The notes under the pieces were generated by a model. That model was not told where the DNA came from and ran no database searches. It saw only the letters and a program-made list of their open reading frames with translations. Positions 57,157 to 64,000 of a DNA stretch of 64,000 bases are shown piece by piece. Source of the DNA: Bradyrhizobium sp. C9 (GTDB taxonomy: Bacteria; Pseudomonadota; Alphaproteobacteria; Rhizobiales; Xanthobacteraceae); assembly GCF_002532045.1 (NCBI RefSeq), contig NZ_NWTG01000004.1:310001-374000 (forward strand), written 5' to 3'. The position numbers were made by a program, and so were the translations under genes. Position 1 is the stretch's first letter. Each line of letters opens with the position of its first letter.

Positions 57157-58140
57157 ATGCCGAAAAAAGTCAAGAAAACCACCAGCAAAACAGCCCGCAA
57201 ATCCGCCCCTCAAGCCGCCGCCAAGCGTGCCGCAAACGCCGCGACAAAACGCCCGGTGATGCCGCTCGATGGCGCCACTGCCGAGCGGATTGCGAACGCC
57301 CTGGAAACCATTGCGAGCCGCCTCGCGGCCGCCTCCCCGGCCTCCGATCCGGCCGAGTCGTTCGGTGCCGCCGACGCCTTTGTCTGGCATCCGGACGGGC
57401 GCCTCGCCCCGGTGCCACGCGTCAGCCGCGTCGAGATCGGCCTGCTCAAGGGCGTCGACCGGATGCGTGATATCCTGATGGAGAATACCGAGCGCTTCGC
57501 CAACGGACTGCCGGCCAACAATGCGCTGCTGTGGGGCGCCCGCGGCATGGGCAAGTCGTCGCTGGTCAAGGCGACGCATGCCAGCCTCAATGTCGATCGC
57601 AAGCCGGCCGACCGGCTCAAGCTGATCGAGATCCACCGCGAGGACATCGAGAGCCTGCCCGGCCTGATGGAGCTTCTGCGCAGCTCCTCCTTCCGCTTCA
57701 TCGTGTTCTGCGACGACCTCTCCTTCGACGGCAACGACGCCTCGTACAAATCGCTCAAGGCGGTGCTTGAAGGCGGTATCGAGGGACGCCCCGAGAACGT
57801 CATCCTCTATGCGACCTCGAACCGGCGACATTTGCTGGCGCGCGAGATGATCGAGAACGAGCGCTCGACCGCGATCAATCCGGGCGAAGCGGTCGAAGAG
57901 AAAGTATCGCTGTCGGATCGCTTCGGTCTCTGGCTCGGCTTCCACCGCTGCAGCCAGGATGAGTACCTTGCAATGGTGAAGGGCTATTGCGACCATTACG
58001 GCATTAAGATCGCCGAGGACGAGCTTGAGCGCGAGGCGCTCGAATGGTCGACCACCCGCGGCTCACGCTCGGGCCGCGTCGCATGGCAGTACACGCAGGA
58101 ACTCGCCGGCCGGCTCGGCGTGCGGTTGAGCGGGGCTTAG
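57157..58140 (+). CDS. DUF815 AAA-type ATPase
   Basis: 327 residues from ATG 57157 (upstream in-frame Met 57106 is less likely). A Lys/Ala-rich basic tail of about 35 residues comes first. Walker A is LLWGARGMGKSSLVKATHAS, Walker B FRFIVFCDDLSFDGNDASYK, then SLKAVLEGGIEGRPENVILY and the sensor AISNRRHLLAREMIE (read ATSNRRHLLARE). Length and layout match the DUF815 family, an AAA ATPase of unknown role that is common in alphaproteobacteria. It is divergent from yajC. Confidence 0.88.
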   Translation: MPKKVKKTTSKTARKSAPQAAAKRAANAATKRPVMPLDGATAERIANALETIASRLAAASPASDPAESFGAADAFVWHPDGRLAPVPRVSRVEIGLLKGVDRMRDILMENTERFANGLPANNALLWGARGMGKSSLVKATHASLNVDRKPADRLKLIEIHREDIESLPGLMELLRSSSFRFIVFCDDLSFDGNDASYKSLKAVLEGGIEGRPENVILYATSNRRHLLAREMIENERSTAINPGEAVEEKVSLSDRFGLWLGFHRCSQDEYLAMVKGYCDHYGIKIAEDELEREALEWSTTRGSRSGRVAWQYTQELAGRLGVRLSGA

Positions 58141-58206
58141 CACGCCCCGCACCTCCGGCAAGCCGCGGGCCTTCTGGATTCGGTGCGGCATGGGTACACT
58201 CGACGC

Positions 58207-58686
58207 ATGCCGGCCGAACCCAGCACGACTGCGAGACGATGTGGCGAGTGCACCGCGTGCTGCGATGGCTGGCTGAAGATCCGGATACGTGGCCACGACG
58301 TCCATCCGGGACAGCCGTGCCCGTTCAGCAGCGCGGGCCAATGCACGATCTATGAGGAGCGTCCGGTCGATCCGTGCCGGAATTTCGTCTGCGGCTGGCT
58401 TACGCCGACAAGCCCGCTGCCCGACTGGATGCGTCCTGACAAATCCGATGTCATCTTTCTTCCGGCAAGCTTTATCTGGCGCACCATTCCGGTCGACGTC
58501 GCGGTTGCCATCGGCGCTCATCCGAAAGCCAAGGCGCGCGCATGGCTGGAAGCCTTCAGCCGCGACGCGCGGCGGCCCCTGCTGCTGCAATCGGATGGGG
58601 ATTGGCACGCGTTTGGACCGCCGCAATTCCTGAGCGACATGGTCGAGCGTCTCGCAGATACGCAAGACCCCTGGCAGCCGATCTAG
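58207..58686 (+). CDS. YkgJ-like Cys-cluster protein
   Basis: 159 residues from ATG 58207. The N-terminal cluster RCGECTACCDGWLKIRI (CxxCxxCC) and CPFSSAGQCTIYEERPVDPC followed by RNFVCGW is the YkgJ family metal-binding pattern, probably zinc or iron-sulfur. The rest is a soluble domain ending SDGDWHAFGPPQFL. Family roles are unknown. It follows the DUF815 ATPase gene by 66 bases on the same strand. Confidence 0.78.
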   Translation: MPAEPSTTARRCGECTACCDGWLKIRIRGHDVHPGQPCPFSSAGQCTIYEERPVDPCRNFVCGWLTPTSPLPDWMRPDKSDVIFLPASFIWRTIPVDVAVAIGAHPKAKARAWLEAFSRDARRPLLLQSDGDWHAFGPPQFLSDMVERLADTQDPWQPI

Positions 58687-59042
58687 ACCTCGCGCCAGGT
58701 GTGAGCTCGCCTCGAACGAGGCCGCAATTGGCATCCATTATTCCAAAACAGCCTCTGTTTTTGCGCTGCAATATTTTATGTCAACATTGCTGCCTGACTT
58801 TTGAGGTTGAATTTCTAATCAAGAATTCAACGGCATATACGTAAGTCAAATTTTATTCCAAAAACGCAGATGCGACAAATTGATGCAGTGCAATAGTATC
58901 ATAGTACCATTTAAGTCACATCGCGGGTTTATCTCCCCTATCTGGCCCGCATCCATGTATCTGGTGTGTGGTATACATTACCGTTCCTCCACTTTGTGAC
59001 CCTCAGCACACCGCTGAGCTGATCCGACAAAGGGGGGGTTAG
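58687..59042. other. A/T-rich leader region of the porin gene
   Basis: 356 bases, clearly lower GC than the flanks between 58740 and 58930 (for example TCAAGAATTCAACGGCATAT). No gene. It probably holds the porin promoter and regulatory sites. A GAGCTGATCCGACAAAGGGG stretch lies just upstream of the ribosome site. Confidence 0.4.
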
Positions 59043-60668
59043 ATGAAGAAGGGACTTCTCGCCGGAACCGCACTCGCGGCGATCGGCCTGGCGCTCACGC
59101 AACAGCCGGTGCAGGCAGCAACGCTCGACGACGTGATGGCGCGTCTGGATGCGCTCGAACGAAACAACGCGAAGCTCGCGAAGGAGAATGCACAGCTCCG
59201 GGATCGGGTGAATCACATCTCAAGCCGCAGCGCCGCGCCCCCTGCGGCAGCCTCAACGCCAAAGGGAAACCCGGTGCAGCATGCCGGCGTCGCGCCCTCC
59301 CCGGCACCGGCCCCGGAGCACACCGTCGTCAGCATCGGAGGCGCGCCGCTCTACAGCAAGGCGCCGGGTGGCAACGCCTTCGTCGACAACACCACCGTCA
59401 CCCTCTACGGCCACGTGGACTTGTCCGGCGACGTCTTCAACGCCGGCGTGTTCGATCAGGGCACCAAGTTCGGCATCGCGAGCAACCTCACTTATTTCGG
59501 CGTTCGCGCGCGTCACAATCTCGAACCCTACGGTTTTGCCGGGTGGGCGGCAGTGGCCCAATTCGAATCCCTGGTGGAAGTCGCAGCGGTGCCGACCGAG
59601 CGCGCCGCATTCGGCACGCGTGACAGCTTCATCGGGATGGAGACGCCATGGGGCGCCATCAAGGCCGGCAAGGCCGACACACCCTACAAGAAGTCGACGG
59701 CGAAGTTCGATCCGTTCTCGGCGACGCTCGGCGACTACAACTCGATCATGGGCAACACCGGCGGCGATCTGCGCGCCGAGTTCGATTGGCGCGCGGCCCA
59801 TGCGCTCTGGTACGAGTCGCCGATCTGGAACGGCTTCCAGACCACGCTGATGATCTCGCCCGGACAGAACACGGCAAAGGACAACAGCGATTTCGCACTC
59901 GGCGATTTCAACTGCCCCGCCACGTCCTCGCGCGGCAGCGGCAGCGGCTTCCCGCTGACGTCGGCGCCGGAAGGTTGCACCGACGGTTCGTATGGCAACC
60001 TGTACAGCGCCTCGCTGACCTACAATCAGGGGCCGTTCACAGCGGTCGCCGCCTACGAGATGCATGAGGGCACCAACCGTACCGGCGACGAAGCCGTCAC
60101 GCCCTTGAGCAATGGCGGCGTGCTGATCGTTCCGCCGGGAGCCGTCGGCATCGCCAACGAATGGGCCGCGAAGGTCGGCGCCGGATATCGCCTCGACGAC
60201 GGCATCGGCAAGCTGCAGCTCTACGGCATCTACGAGGTGATGCGGCGCGAGAACACCGTGGCCGACTTCAACGAGCGGTCGCGCGACGGCTACTTCCTGA
60301 GCGCCACCCAAAGCGTCGGCGCCTGGGACGTCAGCGCGTCATGGGCTCACGCCAACGCCTCGCCCGGCTCGCCCGGCACCGGCGTCTTCAACAACTACAC
60401 CGTCACTCCAGCACCAGGGTCAGCCGATTTTGCGCTCAACTCGGTCGACAGCAGCGCCGATCAATATGCGGCCGGCGTCAAGTACCACTTCAGCCCGTTC
60501 GCGACCTGGTACCTCGTCGGCAGTTATCTGCGCAACGGTCCGGGCGCGCATTACTGCCTCGGTGTCAGCGGTCATGGTTATGGCATATGCGGACGCGATG
60601 CCAACAACAACGTGGTCGCCGGCAACAAGGCCTCGGCGGTCACAACTGGCATGACGTTCGACTTCTAA
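59043..60668 (+). CDS. outer-membrane porin with N-terminal coiled-coil
   Basis: 541 residues from ATG 59043, behind AAAGGGGGGG. Signal peptide MKKGLLAGTALAAIGLALTQ. Residues 27-60 form a short coiled coil (DDVMARLDALERNNAKLAKE), followed by a Pro/Ala linker. The barrel starts FVDNTTVTLYGHVDLSGDVF and has periodic strands, a long loop with CPATSSRGSG...GCTDG (possible disulfide) and a final strand AVTTGMTFDF ending in Phe. This is the porin_4 type trimeric porin with a periplasmic coiled-coil anchor, common in Bradyrhizobium. The upstream region is A/T-rich. Confidence 0.88.
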   Translation: MKKGLLAGTALAAIGLALTQQPVQAATLDDVMARLDALERNNAKLAKENAQLRDRVNHISSRSAAPPAAASTPKGNPVQHAGVAPSPAPAPEHTVVSIGGAPLYSKAPGGNAFVDNTTVTLYGHVDLSGDVFNAGVFDQGTKFGIASNLTYFGVRARHNLEPYGFAGWAAVAQFESLVEVAAVPTERAAFGTRDSFIGMETPWGAIKAGKADTPYKKSTAKFDPFSATLGDYNSIMGNTGGDLRAEFDWRAAHALWYESPIWNGFQTTLMISPGQNTAKDNSDFALGDFNCPATSSRGSGSGFPLTSAPEGCTDGSYGNLYSASLTYNQGPFTAVAAYEMHEGTNRTGDEAVTPLSNGGVLIVPPGAVGIANEWAAKVGAGYRLDDGIGKLQLYGIYEVMRRENTVADFNERSRDGYFLSATQSVGAWDVSASWAHANASPGSPGTGVFNNYTVTPAPGSADFALNSVDSSADQYAAGVKYHFSPFATWYLVGSYLRNGPGAHYCLGVSGHGYGICGRDANNNVVAGNKASAVTTGMTFDF

Positions 60669-60728
60669 GCGCTTTCGAACGAAATGGGCACCAGTTCGCG
60701 CGAAGAAAACGCGCCAAAATAAAAGGTA

Positions 60729-60763
60729 GAGCTTCGGTTCTGTTGCAATCAGGACCGAAGCTC
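60729..60763. terminator. hairpin after the porin gene
   Basis: GAGCTTCGGT (60729-60738) with ACCGAAGCTC (60754-60763), a 10-bp stem with a 15-base loop and A-rich flanks. Confidence 0.55.
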
Positions 60764-60777
60764 GAGCGCAAAACAAA

Positions 60778-60810
60778 ACGGGGGAGGCTTGCGCCTCCCC
60801 CGTTGTCTTT
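60778..60810. terminator. strong bidirectional terminator between porin and nlpD-type gene
   Basis: ACGGGGGAGGC / GCCTCCCCCGT with loop TTGC, an 11-bp perfect stem flanked by A-rich and T-rich runs. It serves both convergent genes. Confidence 0.9.
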
Positions 60811-60841
60811 GTTGTGAGACTTGGAAGTCCCGGCGCGCAAC

Positions 60842-62218
60842 TTACGCGCCGTTGAGGAACTGGAGCGGATCGACCGGAGACGATCCCTTGCGAATTTCGA
60901 AGTGGAGCTGCGGCGAGCCGGCCTCACCCGACTGGCCCGACTTGGCGATGACCTGGCCGCGCTTGATGGTGTCGCCGCGCTTCACCAGGATTTCGCTGGT
61001 GTGCGCGTAAGCGGTGACATAGCCGTTGGAATGGCGAACCAGCACGAGATTGCCGTAGCCCTTCAGCTCATTGCCCGAATAGGCGACGACGCCGTCTTCG
61101 GCCGCCTTGACCGGCGTGCCTTCGGGCACCGCGACGTTGATGCCGTCATTGACCTTGCCGTTGGTCTTCGAGCCGTAGGCGGTGATGACCTTACCGCGCA
61201 CCGGCCAGCGGAACGTCGGCAATGCGCCGGTGGCTTCGCTGGACTTGGTGGCAACCGGCGCTTCTGCGGTGGCGACCGGCTGTTCGACGGTTGCGGTCGG
61301 CTGAACCAGCCGCGCGCTCTGCTGCGGCAGCGCCGTGGCGACGACCTTCGGAGCCGCCATGGCCGGCGCCGGGGCAACGGCAACCGGTGCGGCAGCAACG
61401 CCTTGCGCGACTGGCGCAGGCGTCGCCATCGCGGTCTTGGCGCCGGGCACCACCAGCTTCATGCCGAGGCTGAGCCGGGCCGACTGATCGAGGTTGTTGG
61501 CGCGGGCAAGCTCCGCCACGGGAATATGGTGCTGGCGCGCGATGCTGTGCAGCGTGTCGCCGCGATTGACATAATGTACGCCGGAGGGCGCGGCTGCCAC
61601 GGCAACAGGCCGTGTCGCAGGCGCGGCCATCGCCGGTGCAGCTGCGGCGGCCATCGGGCGCGGAATGACCAGCTGTTGACCGGGCGACAACGCGCGTGGT
61701 CCCTTGTAGCCGTTGGCGCGCAGGATCTCGGCGGTCGAGACGTTGTAGCGGCGCGCCAGCACTTCGAGCGTATCGCTGGTGCCGACGATGATGGTAGTGC
61801 CGCTATGTCCGGCATGCGCGGCAGCGACCGACCGCGGAACGGTGCCGGTGGCCTCGATCTGCGGCTGCGCAGGCGGCGGCGTGTAGGACGAGAGCCCGCG
61901 CCCTCCTCCGGAGACGCCGGCATTGGCGACCGGGTAGGACTGCGGCGCTGCAACCGGCGGCGGCAACGGCTGTGACTGGTACTGTGAATATTGCGGTTGC
62001 GTTCGCGGCCGCGCGTATTGCGGCAGTTCGCGCGGCGGCTGTGCCTGCACGGTACCGGTCGGCTGCGGATCGAACGCAAACGGATTTTGCGAGTAGGAAT
62101 TTTGCGAGAAGCGCGACGACATGTCGGCGCTGCAACCGGCAAAAGCCATGGACATCAGCGTCAGCACCGCAACCTGCGGTACGCGACGCGAGCGAAGCAA
62201 CTCAACAACCCCAGACAT
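60842..62218 (-). CDS. NlpD-type LysM/M23 lipoprotein, metal site degenerate
   Basis: 458 residues with lipobox MAFAGC (signal ends before Cys29). Two LysM domains (TIIVGTSDTLEVLARRYNVS; VHYVNRGDTLHSIARQHHIP) bind peptidoglycan, in a Pro/Ala/Gln-rich linker. The C-terminal M23/LytM domain keeps LHFEIRKG and AHTSEI but the first zinc motif, usually H-x-G-x-D, reads NDGINVA, so His and Asp are both Asn. Such degenerate LytM proteins (NlpD/EnvC/DipM type) activate cell-division amidases rather than cleaving glycans. The gene lies next to pcm, as in many proteobacteria. Confidence 0.9.
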   Translation of the reverse strand: MSGVVELLRSRRVPQVAVLTLMSMAFAGCSADMSSRFSQNSYSQNPFAFDPQPTGTVQAQPPRELPQYARPRTQPQYSQYQSQPLPPPVAAPQSYPVANAGVSGGGRGLSSYTPPPAQPQIEATGTVPRSVAAAHAGHSGTTIIVGTSDTLEVLARRYNVSTAEILRANGYKGPRALSPGQQLVIPRPMAAAAAPAMAAPATRPVAVAAAPSGVHYVNRGDTLHSIARQHHIPVAELARANNLDQSARLSLGMKLVVPGAKTAMATPAPVAQGVAAAPVAVAPAPAMAAPKVVATALPQQSARLVQPTATVEQPVATAEAPVATKSSEATGALPTFRWPVRGKVITAYGSKTNGKVNDGINVAVPEGTPVKAAEDGVVAYSGNELKGYGNLVLVRHSNGYVTAYAHTSEILVKRGDTIKRGQVIAKSGQSGEAGSPQLHFEIRKGSSPVDPLQFLNGA

Positions 62219-62328
62219 GGTTACTCACTCGTACGCAACAAAAGACTGTTTTGAGTAAACACGTCGCGAGTAAATAACCGCTTAACCCTGCGAATAAGGC
62301 GTTGGTGCCAAGCAGCAAATCGCCGAAT

Positions 62329-62985
62329 TTACAATTCGCGCGCGATTCCCGGCAGCGCCGGCACAAAGCGGACGTCGACCAATTCCTTGCGGTCGAAGCC
62401 GTTCTCCGTGCGCACCACGCGGACCAGGGTCTGGGTCCCCTGATGCGGCCCGACCGGGGCGATCAGGATGCCGCCGGGATCGAGCCTCTCCAGCAACTTC
62501 TCCGGGATCCGCTCCATCGCCGCGGTAACGATGATACGGTCGAAATCGCCGGCCCCCGCCGGGACGTCGAAGCCGTCGCCGAGCAGCACCTCGATGTTGT
62601 AATAGCCCAGCTTCTCGAGGCGCTTGCGGGCGCCGTCAGCCAGCGTCCGGTAGCGCTCGATGGTCAGAACCTGCTTGCACAGCCGGGACAGCACGGCGGC
62701 CTGATAGCCTGAGCCGGTGCCGATCTCGAGCACGCGGTGGTCCTTCTGCAACTGCAGCTGCTCGGTCATGTAGGCCACGACGAAGGGCTGGCTGATGGTC
62801 TGCCCGCAGGCGATCCCAAGCGCGCTGTCGCGATAGGCCTCGTTACGATCGCGCGGATCGACGAACACCTCGCGCGGCACCTCCTCCATGGTGCGCAGCA
62901 CCGCCTGGTCGCTCACCCCTCGCCGCCGCAGCGTGAGCTGAAACATCATCTTCTCGGTCGGATCGGGCTTCACGGCCATGTTCAT
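62329..62985 (-). CDS. pcm: protein-L-isoaspartate O-methyltransferase
   Basis: 218 residues from ATG 62985 (ATG 62979 two codons on is an alternative). Pcm methylates isoaspartyl residues to repair aged proteins. Family motifs: [39 protein letters not shown] (SAM-binding), [20 protein letters not shown] and [14 protein letters not shown]. It is followed 110 bases downstream by the NlpD-type gene. In the usual order it is preceded by surE; here a response-regulator gene of the opposite strand lies between. Confidence 0.95.
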   Translation of the reverse strand: MNMAVKPDPTEKMMFQLTLRRRGVSDQAVLRTMEEVPREVFVDPRDRNEAYRDSALGIACGQTISQPFVVAYMTEQLQLQKDHRVLEIGTGSGYQAAVLSRLCKQVLTIERYRTLADGARKRLEKLGYYNIEVLLGDGFDVPAGAGDFDRIIVTAAMERIPEKLLERLDPGGILIAPVGPHQGTQTLVRVVRTENGFDRKELVDVRFVPALPGIAREL

Positions 62986-63359
62986 CAGCGTCTCTGGGCA
63001 GCAGCGCGGAATCTTCCGCAAGCTTGATGCCATTGAAATCCGAAATACCGCGTTAAGGAAAAATTTCCCCTCACCATTTGTTCCCGGCCAGGAACCGGCA
63101 GCCCGATTTCGGGTTGGCGCCAGCACGGCAGCTTCCCATATAATTGCCAGCGATGCGCGGTTAACGCCCAGGCACGCGGAGCTCTGGTTGTGCGGTTTGC
63201 ACCCCCGTCAGAGTCTGGACGAATCCTGTGCAACAAGTCAGTCAGGATGATCCGGCGACGCAGCGTCGCGCGCTGGAAAGCGACTAATTCCCAAACGTTT
63301 GCATTGCGCCTTGTAGTGTTATTTGCGAGCCTATTTCAGGGACGGGCAAGGATTCCATC

Positions 63360-63737
63360 ATGACAGCGATACGGCCGGCGGGCTGTTCAGTTTTCCTCGT
63401 GGAGGACGAGGTCATGATCCGGATGATGGTCGCCGATATGCTGGAAGAGCTCGGCCATAGCGTCGCGGCTGAGGCCGGCGAGATCGGCGAAGCGGTCAAG
63501 CTCGCGCAATCGACCGAATTCGACCTCGCGATCCTCGACGTCAACGTCAATGGCAAGGTGATCACCCCGGTCGCCGAGCTGATCAACGCCCGGAACCGGC
63601 CCTTCATCTTCGCGACCGGCTATGGCTCGTCCGGCCTGCCCCCGGAGTATCGCGATCGTCCGGCGCTGCAAAAGCCCTTCCAGCTGGAAACGTTGGCCCA
63701 AGTGATCTCCAGCGCGATGCGGAGCGCGCCGGTTTAA
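63360..63737 (+). CDS. single-domain response regulator (receiver only)
   Basis: 125 residues. The receiver fold is complete: acidic pair VFLVEDEVMIRMMVADMLEE, phospho-acceptor Asp in FDLAILDVNVNGKV (about residue 60), Thr in PFIFATGYGSSGLPP and Lys in RPALQKPFQLETLAQVISSA. No output domain follows. Such stand-alone receivers, close to CpdR/DivK or FixJ-like partners, relay phosphate or bind other proteins. The gene sits alone between divergent pcm and the surE end. Confidence 0.9.
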   Translation: MTAIRPAGCSVFLVEDEVMIRMMVADMLEELGHSVAAEAGEIGEAVKLAQSTEFDLAILDVNVNGKVITPVAELINARNRPFIFATGYGSSGLPPEYRDRPALQKPFQLETLAQVISSAMRSAPV

Positions 63738-63752
63738 CCGAGCGCAACGATC

Positions 63753-63832
63753 GGTAGCCCGGATGAGCGCAGCGACATCCGGGATTCAAAACTCAGACCC
63801 ACCCCGGATATCGCTGCGCTCATTCGGGCTAC
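63753..63832. repeat. REP-type double palindrome
   Basis: GGTAGCCCGGATGAGCGCAG ... ATCCGGG and CCCGGATATCGCTGCGCTCA ... GGGCTAC. It is the same family as 30984-31074 and 17052-17140, here between the receiver gene and surE. Confidence 0.75.
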
Positions 63833-63839
63833 GCGAACA

Positions 63840-64000
63840 TCACTTCAACGTCGCGGTCAGCGATTCCGAAAACGCTTCATCGGTGCGGTCGAGCCGCAGC
63901 GGCGTCACCGACACGTAGCGCGCGGCAAGCGCGGCGAGATCGGTGCCTTCGGCCGGCGTATCCATCATCGCCGCGCGCTCGAAGCCGATCCAGAAATACG
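63840..64000 (-). CDS. surE: 5'/3'-nucleotidase SurE, C-terminal part
   Basis: The gene continues beyond the right edge; 52 C-terminal residues are visible. YFWIGFERAAMMDTPAEGTD then LAALAARYVSVTPLRLDRTD is the SurE C-terminal pattern (YFWIG...EGTDL...YVSVTPL). SurE is a nucleoside-5'/3'-monophosphatase linked to stationary-phase survival and commonly neighbours pcm and nlpD. Ends with TGA 63840-63842. Confidence 0.92.
   Translation of the reverse strand, partial: YFWIGFERAAMMDTPAEGTDLAALAARYVSVTPLRLDRTDEAFSESLTATLK

Overview
This 64 kb window reads as chromosomal core DNA of a Bradyrhizobium-like alphaproteobacterium (Rhizobiales). The grounds are high GC, alphaproteobacterial protein families, direct-repeat LexA sites of the GTTC-N7-GTTC type, and many small extragenic palindromes of the kind common in Bradyrhizobium. 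The genus is an inference; no rRNA, tRNA, CRISPR array, transposase or phage gene was seen.

Layout. 1-5.5 kb: end of a CBS/CorC protein, a formyltransferase-like protein, two small secreted proteins, RidA, an EamA transporter, a BrnA-like orphan antitoxin, cysK and a zinc-ribbon peptide. 5.5-15 kb: tRNA queuosine genes tgt and queA, the latter ending a coaD-cyclophilin-TonB-like-ppiB-queA string. Between tgt and queA lies an opposite-strand block with a patatin lipoprotein, a TetR regulator, a PepSY protein and asd. asd is preceded by a Thr/Lys-rich leader peptide and a transcription attenuator. 15-23.5 kb: kup, a phosphotransferase, a transglutaminase unit, two small ORFs, gyrA and a DUF2306 membrane protein. 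23.6-30.4 kb: ssb and uvrA, each with an SOS box, around three tandem outer-membrane beta-barrel paralogs.

30.5-44.7 kb: an accessory-flavoured stretch. It holds VOC, PRC-barrel, hemerythrin and cytochrome c genes, a YVTN propeller and an MxaD-like protein, an AAA ATPase, a thioesterase, a PPC-domain plus CoA-ligase operon, SPW and TPR proteins, GNAT, a Tat-type FAH protein, DUF3597, DUF2189 and an MltB-type transglycosylase. 44.7-48.7 kb: two AraC paralogs and DUF3574, flanked by reciprocal fragments of an mltB/small-secreted-protein pair. 49.4-53.5 kb: DUF1127, trmFO plus a kinase-like protein, and DUF1488. 52.7-57 kb: yajC-secD-secF followed by homologs of the mitochondrial complex I assembly factors NDUFAF3 and NDUFAF6. 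57-64 kb: DUF815 ATPase, YkgJ-like protein, a large porin, an NlpD-type LysM/M23 lipoprotein, pcm, a single-domain receiver and the end of surE.

Main points of interest: the apparently leaderless Thr/Lys attenuator of asd; a Tgt that has lost all four zinc ligands; a pair of near-identical TetR-type operators around the patatin/TetR genes; the reciprocal gene fragments flanking the AraC block; and the Sec/complex I assembly gene string. Assignments rest on reading motifs and context, not on database searches.
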